Positions 51,497 to 61,561 of a stretch of 61,561 nt of DNA are shown here, piece by piece. Every line of letters starts with the position of its first letter. Position 1 is the first letter of the stretch. Below the pieces are notes generated by a model that was not told the origin of the DNA, searched no databases, and saw nothing but the letters and a program-made list of their open reading frames with translations. Origin of the DNA: Firmicutes bacterium CAG:822 (GTDB lineage Bacteria > Bacillota_I > Bacilli_A > RF39 > UBA660). The stretch spans positions 1-61,561 of the forward strand of contig HF990865.1 in assembly GCA_000432855.1 (NCBI GenBank), given 5' to 3'. The translations under genes and the position numbers were made by a program.

Positions 51497-52291
51497 TTAA
51501 AATGGGCTATCTTCTTCCACAATTCTTCGGCGTAAACTCATATTTTCCTGTACTTTATTATTTTTTTCTCTTAAATCGTAGTTATCTTGTATCTTAATTA
51601 ACTGGGCTTCTTTCATAAACTTATCGACCATTTTCTTATCTTGTTCTTTGGTTATATTAAAATAAAAGTTCATAATATCTCTATACTTATCTTCTAGTGC
51701 TAATCGTTTTTCATTACCTGTACTCTTTGCGTATCTTAATGCTGTTTTGCATTTCATATAAGTATTATATAAATCTTTTAAACTATAACCTTTCGGAACA
51801 ATGCCATTGCTATTATAATTACAAAACAATATTTCATCGGCTTGGTTAATAAAATATTCTGCTTTCTTAATATTGGTATTCTTCTTATATGTTTTCTTGT
51901 CATATAATTTAGTAACATCAAAATCTTTATATTTCATGCCACCATACCAATTCTTGTCTATGTAATTCTTTATTTCTTCTCTAAAAGCATAAGATGGCTT
52001 AGATACTAATAAAATATGTAAATGCCAATCTACCTCTATATTATTTTTATAAGGATGTATCTCTTTTACCTTTTTAGGGCGACCAACTTTCCCAGTATGT
52101 TCATAATGCACATAGGTACTATTGCCCTCGGTATTACTAATACATACCATTGCTGTTGCCGACCAATTCTTTTTCTTACAAATATATCTAATCTTTTCAA
52201 TTAGTCTTTTCGCATATCTTCTCGCCTCATCTTTATCTTTAAACTTAATATCAATATCAAAACTAGACATTCCTAACTTACTTTTTGCCAT
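51497..52291 (-). CDS. HUH-type Rep-like endonuclease
   Basis: A 264-residue protein with the H-hydrophobic-H motif in VDWHLHILLVSKPSY (about residue 90), preceded by a strand (SATAMVCISNTEGNSTYVHY) and followed by a helical segment with a candidate catalytic tyrosine (KKAEYFINQADEI). That order is typical of rolling-circle replication initiators. The basic N-terminus and a C-terminal helical half complete it. It is the right-end gene of the element and reads inward. It may drive replication of an excised circle or transfer. Confidence 0.7.
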   Translation of the reverse strand: MAKSKLGMSSFDIDIKFKDKDEARRYAKRLIEKIRYICKKKNWSATAMVCISNTEGNSTYVHYEHTGKVGRPKKVKEIHPYKNNIEVDWHLHILLVSKPSYAFREEIKNYIDKNWYGGMKYKDFDVTKLYDKKTYKKNTNIKKAEYFINQADEILFCNYNSNGIVPKGYSLKDLYNTYMKCKTALRYAKSTGNEKRLALEDKYRDIMNFYFNITKEQDKKMVDKFMKEAQLIKIQDNYDLREKNNKVQENMSLRRRIVEEDSPF

Positions 52292-52363
52292 TTTTCCACC
52301 ATTTTTACAAAAACTTAAATGTTAATGTGTTCTACCTTTCCTTATTTTATAAGCATTTTTTAC

Positions 52364-52408
52364 ATCATAAGTTTTAATGCCGGTGGGGCGGTATGCCTGC
52401 TATGACCT
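52364..52408 (+). other. Right attachment junction (attR)
   Basis: The P arm (starts ATCATAAGTTTTAATGCCGG) occupies 52364-52386, then GG at 52387-52388, then host CGGTATGCCTGCTATG. Together with the left junction this gives an attB of GTGGCCGTGAAGGCGGTATG, in frame as GREGGMPAM. Confidence 0.88.
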
Positions 52409-52944
52409 TAGAATATGCCTTAAATATTAATGGTATAAAAAGTGATGAAACAAATATTGACACCAGTATTGACTTTGCTTCTATGTCAGGTGCCTTCATC
52501 GGCGGCACTGGCGATTATGTCGCTCTATTTGAGCCAACCGCCTCAGAACTTGAAAAAGAAGGATATGGTCATATTGTCGCTTCTATTGGCGAATTAGGCG
52601 GCAATGTTCCATATACCACTTACAATGCTAAAAAAAGCTATATTGAACAAAATCCAGATGTCATTGAAGGCTTTACTAAAGCTATTCAAAAAGGTTTAGA
52701 CTATGTCCATAACCACACAAGTGAAGAAATAGCTAAAAACATCAAAGATTACTTCCCTGATACATCTGATGAAGACTTGATCACAATAGTTCAAAGGTAC
52801 AAAGATATCGATTCATGGTATGATACGACCTATATTTCTGAAGATGACTTTAAGCACATTCAAGAAATAGTTAAAAACGCTGGTCAGTTAGATGAAAATG
52901 CACCTTACTCAAAATTAGTCAATAACGAATACACTGAAAAATAA
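52389..52944 (+). pseudogene. ABC importer substrate-binding protein, 3' part
   Basis: The second part of the split binding protein. It resumes after the GG crossover as (GG)MPAMTLEYALNINGIK, then IDFASMSGAFIGGTGDYVAL, PTASELEKEGYGHIVASIGE, LGGNVPYTTYNAKKSYIEQN and the usual C-terminal helices. An ATG at 52393 could restart translation, but the product would lack lobe I and the signal. The normal stop overlaps the ATPase start (TAATGG). Confidence 0.9.
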
Positions 52945-53687
52945 TGGATATTTTAAAAGTTAAAGAATTAAGGAAAATTTATCACACTAAAAATAACGAA
53001 ATTTTAGCTGTGGATAATTTTTCTTTGAATTTAAAACAAGGTGAATTCATCGCCATTGTTGGACCTAGTGGTTGTGGTAAAAGTACCATACTTTCCATAT
53101 TATGTGGTTTAGATAAAGCCTCTGGTGGAACCATTGAAATTGATCAAAACTTAAAATTTGGTTACATGCTTCAAGGAGATAACCTCTTTGATTGGCGCAC
53201 CATATATAAGAATTGTTTAATCGGCTTAGAGCTTGAAAACAAACTAACTAAAGAAAACATTGAATATGTTAATAACTTATTAGATACATATGGATTAAAA
53301 GACTTTAAAAAAGCCTATCCTAATAATTTGTCTGGTGGTATGAGACAGAGAGTATCACTTATTAGAACTTTAGCTACTAAACCAGATATATTATTTCTAG
53401 ATGAACCATTTTCGGCTTTAGACTACCAAACTAGATTAGCCGTTTCCGATGATGTATATAAAATCATCAAAAAAGAGAAAAAAAGTGCAATTATGGTTAC
53501 CCATGACTTGTCTGAAGCTATTAGTATGGCTGATAGAGTAATTGTCATGTCACCAAGACCAAGTAAAATTAAAAGCATTTATGAAATAAAACTAACTGGT
53601 AAATCTACACCTATCCAAAATAGAAAAGCTAAAGAATTTGCTTATTATTATGACAAAATTTGGAAGGATATTGATTACCATGTATAG
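52944..53687 (+). CDS. ABC transporter ATPase, nitrate/sulfonate/thiamin-precursor type
   Basis: A 247-residue ATPase powering the importer. Walker A GPSGCGKST (about 37-45), Q-loop YMLQGDNLFDWRT, signature LSGGMRQR, Walker B DILFLDEPFSALD and switch VTHDLSEA are all intact. The start overlaps the binding-protein stop and the end overlaps the permease start. With the element present it is far from its own promoter, so expression may depend on element-end transcription. Confidence 0.95.
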   Translation: MDILKVKELRKIYHTKNNEILAVDNFSLNLKQGEFIAIVGPSGCGKSTILSILCGLDKASGGTIEIDQNLKFGYMLQGDNLFDWRTIYKNCLIGLELENKLTKENIEYVNNLLDTYGLKDFKKAYPNNLSGGMRQRVSLIRTLATKPDILFLDEPFSALDYQTRLAVSDDVYKIIKKEKKSAIMVTHDLSEAISMADRVIVMSPRPSKIKSIYEIKLTGKSTPIQNRKAKEFAYYYDKIWKDIDYHV

Positions 53688-54465
53688 TAAAGAGCATAAA
53701 GAATATTTAAAAAGAATAAAAATAACCAATTTTCTAGTTCGTCTAACTCAAATATCAATAATTGTTTTATTTATCTTTATTTGGCAATATGCGGCTGATA
53801 ATAACCTTATTAATACTTTTATCGCCTCAAGTCCAAAATCAATCATAGAGACCATAATAAGCTTATATAAAGACGGTTCTTTATTTCATCACATCTGGAT
53901 TACCTTTTATGAAGTTATAATTAGTTTTTTAATTGGCACTATAGGTGGAATTATAATTGCCACTATTCTCTGGAGATTTAAATTCATATCTAGAGTCATC
54001 GATCCATATCTAACTATATTAAATAGTTTACCTAAAGTTTCTCTAGGACCAATTATAATTATTATTGCTGGAGCAAGTACTAATTCTATTATCATCATGG
54101 CTTTATTTATCTCCGTTATTGTAACAATAATAAACGTTCACCAAGCCTTTACTTCCACCGATGAAAATAAAATTAGATTGCTCAAAAGTTTTAAAGCTAA
54201 ACCCTATCAAATTTATTTTAAATTAATTTTACCAAGTAATTATAAAAATCTAATAAGTTCTTGCAAAGTAAATATTGGATTAGTATTTATCGGTGTTATT
54301 ATGGGAGAATTCTTAGTATCAAAAGCTGGTGTTGGATATCTAATTATGTATGGTTCACAAGTATTTAATTTAAATCTAGTAATGACAGGTATTATCTTGC
54401 TTGCTATCATGGCTAGTTTAATGTATTATTTAATTGTTTTCATAGAAAAAAGGCTAACAAAATAG
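53680..54465 (+). CDS. ABC transporter permease
   Basis: A 261-residue membrane protein with about six spans and the EAA-type loop (STDENKIRLLKSFKAKPYQI, then YFKLILPSNYKNLI). The start at 53680 (MYSKEHKEYLK) follows GGAAGGATATTGATTACC; the longer frame lies in the ATPase gene. It forms the channel with the ATPase; family members carry sulfonates, nitrate or thiamin precursors. Substrate not determined; no TPP riboswitch is visible before the operon. Confidence 0.92.
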   Translation: MYSKEHKEYLKRIKITNFLVRLTQISIIVLFIFIWQYAADNNLINTFIASSPKSIIETIISLYKDGSLFHHIWITFYEVIISFLIGTIGGIIIATILWRFKFISRVIDPYLTILNSLPKVSLGPIIIIIAGASTNSIIIMALFISVIVTIINVHQAFTSTDENKIRLLKSFKAKPYQIYFKLILPSNYKNLISSCKVNIGLVFIGVIMGEFLVSKAGVGYLIMYGSQVFNLNLVMTGIILLAIMASLMYYLIVFIEKRLTK

Positions 54466-54473
54466 CCTTTTTT
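54446..54473 (+). terminator. Terminator of the ABC operon
   Basis: AAAGGCTA and TAGCCTTT pair around ACAAAA, followed by TTTT on the plus strand; it includes the last permease codons. Confidence 0.88.
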
Positions 54474-54532
54474 GGTTCTATAATAATATGACATTATTAT
54501 TTAACAAAAATTTTCTTGAATCTTTAGCTTTT

Positions 54533-55216
54533 TTAATTATTTGAACTAGGCATAAACGGAATTAATCTATTCGCAAAATCCTGGAAGTTTTGAGATTGAA
54601 TAATAACTTTACCAGGCCCTACTAACTTGGTTAAAAATAATCCCTCACCACCTAAGAAAATATTTCCAAGACCTTTAATAGTTTCTATTTCATAAGAAAC
54701 AGTTGGTTCAAAAGCTACAACATTTCCACTATCAACTTTTAATACTTCTCCAGGTGCCAAAACTTTTTCGATTGGATCACCGTCAACCTCTAAAAATAAA
54801 GTACCTTGACCAGTAGCCTTTTGTAAAATAAAACCTTCACCACCAAATAAACCAGCACTAAATCTTTTCGTAAAAGCCACTTTAGTATCAACTGATGCTT
54901 CCGCACACAAAAATGCACCTTTTTGAATCATTAGTCCATTACTTCCACTTAAATTCACTTGCATAATACTACCAGGTACTGTCGTTGCAAACGCTACCGT
55001 CGCACCATCTACAGTTGCTGTATAATGGGCCATAAATATTGACTCACCAGTAAACATTCTACCTAAACTGCGCATCACACCACCTTTAGCGTTAGTTTTC
55101 ATTTCAATACCTTCAGTTTGATATGCCATACCACCTGATTGTGTATATACTGTTTCCCCAGCTCTTAGCTTAAGCTCCACCATTGGAACCGTTTGACCTA
55201 CTATTCTACTTTCCAT
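54533..55216 (-). CDS. AIM24-family protein (TIGR00266-like)
   Basis: A 227-residue beta-rich protein. Text such as VELKLRAGETVYTQSGGMAY, MKTNAKGGVMRSLGRMFTGE and GSIMQVNLSG with repeated Gly-rich strands (FSAGLFGGEGFILQKATGQG) is characteristic of the AIM24 family. Bacterial members are soluble trimers of unclear role. The start at 55216 follows AGGAGGTTATGT. It lies alone between convergent units. Confidence 0.9.
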   Translation of the reverse strand: MESRIVGQTVPMVELKLRAGETVYTQSGGMAYQTEGIEMKTNAKGGVMRSLGRMFTGESIFMAHYTATVDGATVAFATTVPGSIMQVNLSGSNGLMIQKGAFLCAEASVDTKVAFTKRFSAGLFGGEGFILQKATGQGTLFLEVDGDPIEKVLAPGEVLKVDSGNVVAFEPTVSYEIETIKGLGNIFLGGEGLFLTKLVGPGKVIIQSQNFQDFANRLIPFMPSSNN

Positions 55217-55264
55217 ACATAACCTCCTATTTTGATTATATAGTATCAAATATAATAAGTAAAG

Positions 55265-55290
55265 AAAAAAACTATGAAACTTCCATAGTT
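55265..55290 (-). terminator. Terminator after tsaD
   Basis: AACTATG and CATAGTT pair around GAAGTTT, with TTTTTTCTTT following on the minus strand. Confidence 0.88.
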
Positions 55291-56284
55291 ATTTCAAAGT
55301 ATCAACCGCTTTCGCATTTAAATCTAAACCAGCCACATCGCCACGTTTATAAGCATAATAAGCTGCCGCTCCAATCATAGCTGCATTATCCGTACAATAT
55401 TTCATCTCCGGAATAATTAAATTAATTCCTTCCTTTTCACACGCTTCAGTTAAACCTTTTCTAAGTCCTTTATTAGCGGCCACTCCCCCAGCCACAATTA
55501 AATTCTTAACATTATAATCTCCCAAAGCTTTCATCGTCTTTTTAACTAATATTTCTACTACCCTGTTTTGAAAAGAACATGCCATATTAGCTGGAATAAT
55601 TTCATTGCCTCTTTGTCTTTCATTATGCGCTAAATTGATTACCGCACTTTTAAGACCACTAAAACTAAAATTATAACTATCATCATTTAAAGGAAGAGGT
55701 AAATCATATGTATCTTCACCCTCAAAAGCTAGTTTATCGACAAGTGGTCCTCCAGGATAAGGTACATTAATAACCCTCGCTACTTTATCATAAGCCTCAC
55801 CAACAGCATCATCTAAAGTACCACCTAATTTTTCAAAACTATAATCTTCTTTCATATAAACAAGTTCTGTATGACCACCACTTACTACTAAAGCAATTAA
55901 CGGAAATTCAAGTCTTTTAACTAAATTGTTCGCATATATATGACCAGCAATATGATGAACTGGTATTAATGGTTTATTATAGATAAAAGCTAAAGTCTTC
56001 GCCGCCATTAAGCCAACTAATAAAGATCCTATTAAACCAGGCCCATAAGTCACAGCAATCGCATCTATGTCTTCCATTTTCATATTCGCCTTTTTTAATG
56101 CTTCATCAATCACTATTGTTATGTTTTCCACATGCATTCTGCTAGCTATCTCAGGAACTACCCCACCATAATTCGCATGCGTATCCATTTGTGACAAAAT
56201 AACTGTACTAATCTCTTCACACCCATCTTTAATAATACTTACACTTGTTTCATCACAACTTGATTCAATTGCTAAAATATACAT
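55289..56284 (-). CDS. tsaD: tRNA t6A threonylcarbamoyltransferase TsaD
   Basis: TsaD moves the threonylcarbamoyl group onto A37 of ANN-decoding tRNAs, with TsaB and TsaE. The 331-residue ASKHA protein starts ILAIESSCDETSVSIIKDG, binds metal through HHIAGH (about 110-115) and has VSGGHTELVYM and VAGGVAANKGLR. It is the last gene of tsaE-tsaB-rimI-tsaD. Length is normal. Confidence 0.97.
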   Translation of the reverse strand: MYILAIESSCDETSVSIIKDGCEEISTVILSQMDTHANYGGVVPEIASRMHVENITIVIDEALKKANMKMEDIDAIAVTYGPGLIGSLLVGLMAAKTLAFIYNKPLIPVHHIAGHIYANNLVKRLEFPLIALVVSGGHTELVYMKEDYSFEKLGGTLDDAVGEAYDKVARVINVPYPGGPLVDKLAFEGEDTYDLPLPLNDDSYNFSFSGLKSAVINLAHNERQRGNEIIPANMACSFQNRVVEILVKKTMKALGDYNVKNLIVAGGVAANKGLRKGLTEACEKEGINLIIPEMKYCTDNAAMIGAAAYYAYKRGDVAGLDLNAKAVDTLK

Positions 56285-56288
56285 AATA

Positions 56289-56690
56289 TCACCTCACTTC
56301 TCTAACCATCAAATAAGCATCACCATCCACATAATAATTATGTCTTGTCGCTTTTATTTCAAATTTATTTTTTAAATAAAATTTAATAGCTACTTTATTA
56401 TTCACATTTACCTCTAAGCTAAAGTTTTCCACCATATTATTTTTTAAATCTTCTATAGCATAATCCAGTAACTTTTGACCAATACCTTTTCTTCTATATT
56501 GTTCATCCGTCACAATATAATTGAGTTCAGCTCTCTCATAAATCACACTATAAGAAATAAAACCAATAATATTATCTCCCTCCTTATAACAAAACATTTT
56601 CTCATAAGGAGAGTTTTCCACAATATAATTTGGAAAATACTTTTTAATAAAAGGTAATACTAAATTAATATCATTCACTTTCTCAATCAT
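56289..56690 (-). CDS. rimI: Ribosomal-protein-alanine N-acetyltransferase-like GNAT
   Basis: A 133-residue GNAT acetyltransferase. The acetyl-CoA loop is RRKGIGQKLLDYAIEDLK (Q/R-x-x-G-x-G/A form) and LEVNVNNKVAIKFYLKNKF is the usual C-terminal motif. In this operon position, between tsaB and tsaD, the gene is normally rimI, which acetylates ribosomal protein S18. Its start overlaps tsaB by 8 bases. Confidence 0.88.
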   Translation of the reverse strand: MIEKVNDINLVLPFIKKYFPNYIVENSPYEKMFCYKEGDNIIGFISYSVIYERAELNYIVTDEQYRRKGIGQKLLDYAIEDLKNNMVENFSLEVNVNNKVAIKFYLKNKFEIKATRHNYYVDGDAYLMVREVR

Positions 56691-57276
56691 GACTTTTTAA
56701 TTTTTCCTCAGCTTCTGTTAATTTCAAATAATTAGGATTTATCGTATGTGGATTAACAGATTCATCATTTTCATGCTTCTTAACAACCTTTAAAACATCA
56801 ATATTTGGTTTTAAAGTTTCAAAATCAAAACTATCATAACTGATATATGGTTTCGCTAAACTATCATTCATTAAAACATAACTATCAGGATATACATTAT
56901 TCAAATCATTATCATATGTTCCAGCAAACACATACCCTCTTCGCGCATTAATCAATGCCGTTCCACCATTACCGCTTGCCATTACTTCCAAAGAAGAAAT
57001 CGGAACAATTGGAATGTTTAATGTATAAGCCATTGTCTTAGCCACTGTTAAACCAACCCTAATACCAGTAAAAGAACCAGGACCAGTTACTGCAAATATC
57101 TTGTCAATATCTTGTGGTTTTAATCCTACATTCTCAAAAGCTTCAGACAAAACAGGCATCATTTTACTAGACGTATCATGATTATCATTATTATTATAAA
57201 TATAAGCTATTTTACCATCATTAATAATAGCGACCACCAAATTAGTAGTCGCTGAATCTATAAATAAATATTTCAA
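56683..57276 (-). CDS. tsaB: tRNA t6A biosynthesis protein TsaB
   Basis: TsaB is a non-catalytic relative of TsaD that scaffolds the t6A complex. The 197-residue protein starts KYLFIDSATTNLVVAIINDG, contains FAVTGPGSFTGIRVGLTVAK and the short C-terminal half usual for TsaB. The start overlaps the tsaE stop as ATGA. Confidence 0.94.
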   Translation of the reverse strand: MKYLFIDSATTNLVVAIINDGKIAYIYNNNDNHDTSSKMMPVLSEAFENVGLKPQDIDKIFAVTGPGSFTGIRVGLTVAKTMAYTLNIPIVPISSLEVMASGNGGTALINARRGYVFAGTYDNDLNNVYPDSYVLMNDSLAKPYISYDSFDFETLKPNIDVLKVVKKHENDESVNPHTINPNYLKLTEAEEKLKSHD

Positions 57277-57722
57277 AGTACGGCCTCACATAATTCTTCA
57301 TATTCTTTGCCATAAGGAGTAACCACCAAAACTCTAGTATTCTCTCCAGCAATTTTAAATTTAATATCAAGTCTTTTTTCAGGTAAAATATCTTTAATCG
57401 TATTAGCCCATTCGATAATCACAACGCCACCTTTAGTAAAATAATCTTCAATTCCAACACCTTCAGTATTACCGTCTAAACGGTAAACATCCATGTGATA
57501 TAAAGGTAGCTCACCGTCATATTCTTTAATTATGTTAAAAGTTGGTGACGTAACTGTTTCAATAATTCCAAGCGCGTTTGCAAAACCTTTAGTAAAAATA
57601 GTTTTTCCACTACCAAGTTCACCATTTAAACAGATAACCATATTAGGAAACTTTTCTGATTCAAGATTTTGAGCTAACTCAATAGTATCCATCTCACTGC
57701 GAGTTGTTAATTTATATTCCAT
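57273..57722 (-). CDS. tsaE: tRNA t6A biosynthesis ATPase TsaE
   Basis: TsaE is the P-loop ATPase that resets the TsaB-TsaD complex. The 149-residue protein has Walker A NGELGSGKTIFTKGFANALG (about 33-52), TSPTFNIIKEYDG and the YHMDVYRLDG strand, with VVIIEWANTIKDILP near 100. It is the first gene of the t6A operon. Confidence 0.96.
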   Translation of the reverse strand: MEYKLTTRSEMDTIELAQNLESEKFPNMVICLNGELGSGKTIFTKGFANALGIIETVTSPTFNIIKEYDGELPLYHMDVYRLDGNTEGVGIEDYFTKGGVVIIEWANTIKDILPEKRLDIKFKIAGENTRVLVVTPYGKEYEELCEAVL

Positions 57723-57905
57723 AAAATCACCAATAATAGTATATCAAAAAGATAAGAACTAAGACAATACTTTTATATGAATTTTAAAAATATCAAAAAG
57801 TAAATATATAATATAAACATGATGCAACTTTCAAAATGATATACTACGAACAATGACACCTTAGAATTACCAAAATATGGCAAAATATTAATAGATGGTG
57901 ATTAT

Positions 57906-58172
57906 ATGCAGTTTGATAGAAATGATGAAAATTATGTATATGGCTTTATCGGTAAAAATGTCAGAAAATATCGCAAAGCCAAAGGTTTAACTCAAGCCAA
58001 ATTAGCTGAAAAAGCTAACTATTCAAAACAATTTATTTCTAATATTGAAAACAACGTCCATCAGACTTTTTCCATTGGAACGCTATGGAGATTATCTTTA
58101 ATATTAGAAGTAGATATGTACAAATTATGTATTGAAGAAAAGAAAGAAGACGAATATGAAGAAATGTATTAG
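57906..58172 (+). CDS. XRE-family regulator, small
   Basis: An 88-residue protein with a helix-turn-helix (VRKYRKAKGLTQAKLAEKAN, then YSKQFISNIENNVHQTFSIG, LWRLSLILEVDMYKLC). GGTGATTAT precedes the ATG. The C-terminus is acidic (EEKKEDEYEEMY). It stands alone between the t6A operon and the rRNA operon; its target is unknown. Confidence 0.85.
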   Translation: MQFDRNDENYVYGFIGKNVRKYRKAKGLTQAKLAEKANYSKQFISNIENNVHQTFSIGTLWRLSLILEVDMYKLCIEEKKEDEYEEMY

Positions 58173-58192
58173 CGAAAACTAATACGTTTTTT
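58165..58192 (+). terminator. Terminator after the XRE gene
   Basis: GTATTAG and CTAATAC pair around CGAAAA, followed by GTTTTTTT on the plus strand. Confidence 0.88.
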
Positions 58193-58215
58193 TATACCAT
58201 TTTAAACAAAAAAAA

Positions 58216-58319
58216 GACTTGCAACGTCCTATTTTCGCATACACTATCGTCGGCGTAGAAGTGCTTAACTTCTGTGTTCGGGATGGGAACAGGTGTATCC
58301 ACTTCGCTATCGTTACAAA
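58216..58319 (-). rRNA. rrf: 5S ribosomal RNA
   Basis: The minus strand has the conserved core CCTGTTCCCATCCCGAACAC and GAAGTTAAGC, and its ends pair (TTGTAACG with CGTTGCAA). It is the last gene of the rRNA operon, about 70 bases after 23S. Confidence 0.95.
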
Positions 58320-58391
58320 TCAAATATAGAGAAATAATTCTCTGAAAACATGGTAACGTAATAAATATCTCATTAGAGAAAACAATTTATA

Positions 58392-61311
<2,920 letters not shown>

Positions 61312-61505
61312 CATTTGATTGTTTTCCTAATTTGATGAGATATTCTAATACAATATACAAGTTACACTCATACATCATAATTACATTACCAAGTTTTCAA
61401 AGAACTATTTCCAGAAAAAAATTCTGTTTGAGAGAATGATCTCTCAAAACTAAGCAAAATGTTTTTAAATAGCTAGATACGTATAAATATAAATCTTTCT
61501 CCATA
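61312..61505 (-). other. 16S-23S spacer without tRNA genes
   Basis: About 194 bases of A/T-rich spacer. No tRNA-Ile or tRNA-Ala fold is present. A short stem GAGAGA...TCTCTC near 61431-61447 may be a processing site. Confidence 0.8.
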
Positions 61506-61561
61506 GAAAGGAGGTGATCCATCCCCACCTTCCGGTAGGGATACCTTGTTACGACTTCACT
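61506..61561 (-). rRNA. rrs: 16S ribosomal RNA, 3' end only
   Basis: The minus strand shows AAGTCGTAACAAGGTATCCC, then GGTGGGGATGGATCACCTCC ending TTTCT, the 3' end of 16S with the anti-Shine-Dalgarno CCTCC. The rest lies beyond the window edge. Confidence 0.97.

Larger units (their letters stand above)
41382..52388. mobile_element. Integrated serine-recombinase element, ~11.0 kb
   Basis: The element splits an ABC binding-protein gene; both halves match in frame when it is removed. Gene content: large serine recombinase beside the left end, three resolvase-fold proteins without the catalytic serine, a DUF6076-like zinc protein, a small serine resolvase, a reverse transcriptase, an ADP-ribosylglycohydrolase, a PH/GRAM-like membrane protein, a DUF4268-like protein, an XRE regulator and an HUH Rep-like protein beside the right end. 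No relaxase of the large mobilisation families, no conjugation genes and no phage structural genes are seen. An integrative element with defence cargo is the best description. Confidence 0.92.

Noticed and set aside
41382..52388. Prophage
   Set aside because: No capsid, portal, terminase or tail gene is present in the 11 kb.

Overview
The window is a low-G+C, Gram-positive-type bacterial chromosome segment. A single rRNA operon copy lies at the right end, and the SOS box, CIRCE sites, GpsB, ScpA/ScpB and PcrA/LigA are all of Bacillota type. TGA is used as a stop (for example at the scpB/antiporter junction), so the code is standard and not the mycoplasma code. Small streamlined genes, a pyruvate formate-lyase fermentation module and an AlaRS without its C-terminal domain suggest an uncultured gut member of the Bacilli/Erysipelotrichia/RF39-like lineages. 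That placement is inference; I see no phylogenetic proof.

Layout. 1-900: decayed glycosyltransferase and tRNA-Leu(CAA). 0.9-12.2 kb: housekeeping genes, nearly all on the minus strand: cation antiporter, scpAB, recA with LexA-type box, pgsA, a RodZ-like protein, RNase P RNA, gpsB, a short alaS, a P-loop kinase, an AI-2E family permease and frr. 12.2-13.7 kb: a DUF4143-type ATPase gene bracketed by two related palindrome-plus-terminator blocks. 13.7-21 kb: fermentation genes (aldehyde dehydrogenase, FIST protein, iron alcohol dehydrogenase; then pflB-pflA-arsC-like). 21-23.4 kb: a decayed defence island with two ORF6N remnants and a frameshifted Abi_2/HEPN gene lying between two copies of a 36-nt structured repeat. 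23.4-30 kb: the HrcA/CIRCE heat-shock operon hrcA-grpE-dnaK-pepF-dnaJ, whose GrpE has a histidine-rich head. 30-38.5 kb: a surface-protein gene interrupted by three in-frame stops, ligA, a nucleotidyltransferase, pcrA, and an endolysin-like M23 protein. 38.5-40.9 kb: five tandem paralogues of unknown function.

40.95-54.5 kb: an ABC importer operon of the NMT1/SsuA type. Its binding-protein gene is split by an ~11.0-kb element. The empty site can be rebuilt exactly: crossover at a GG dinucleotide, with P arms forming a 23+23-nt inverted repeat. The element carries a large serine recombinase next to the attachment site, three resolvase-fold proteins lacking the catalytic serine, a small resolvase, an HUH-type Rep-like protein, an XRE regulator, and likely defence cargo (a YADD reverse transcriptase, an ADP-ribosylglycohydrolase-like protein, a DUF4268-like protein). 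54.5-58.2 kb: AIM24-like protein and the tsaE-tsaB-rimI-tsaD cluster for tRNA t6A. 58.2-61.6 kb: 5S, 23S and the 3' end of 16S rRNA, all minus strand.

The most unusual items are the Abi_2/structured-repeat locus, the five-gene paralogue array, the recombinase element with its second attachment-like palindrome and dead resolvase trio, the perfect palindromes inside both ORF6N remnants, and the palindrome-bracketed ATPase cassette.
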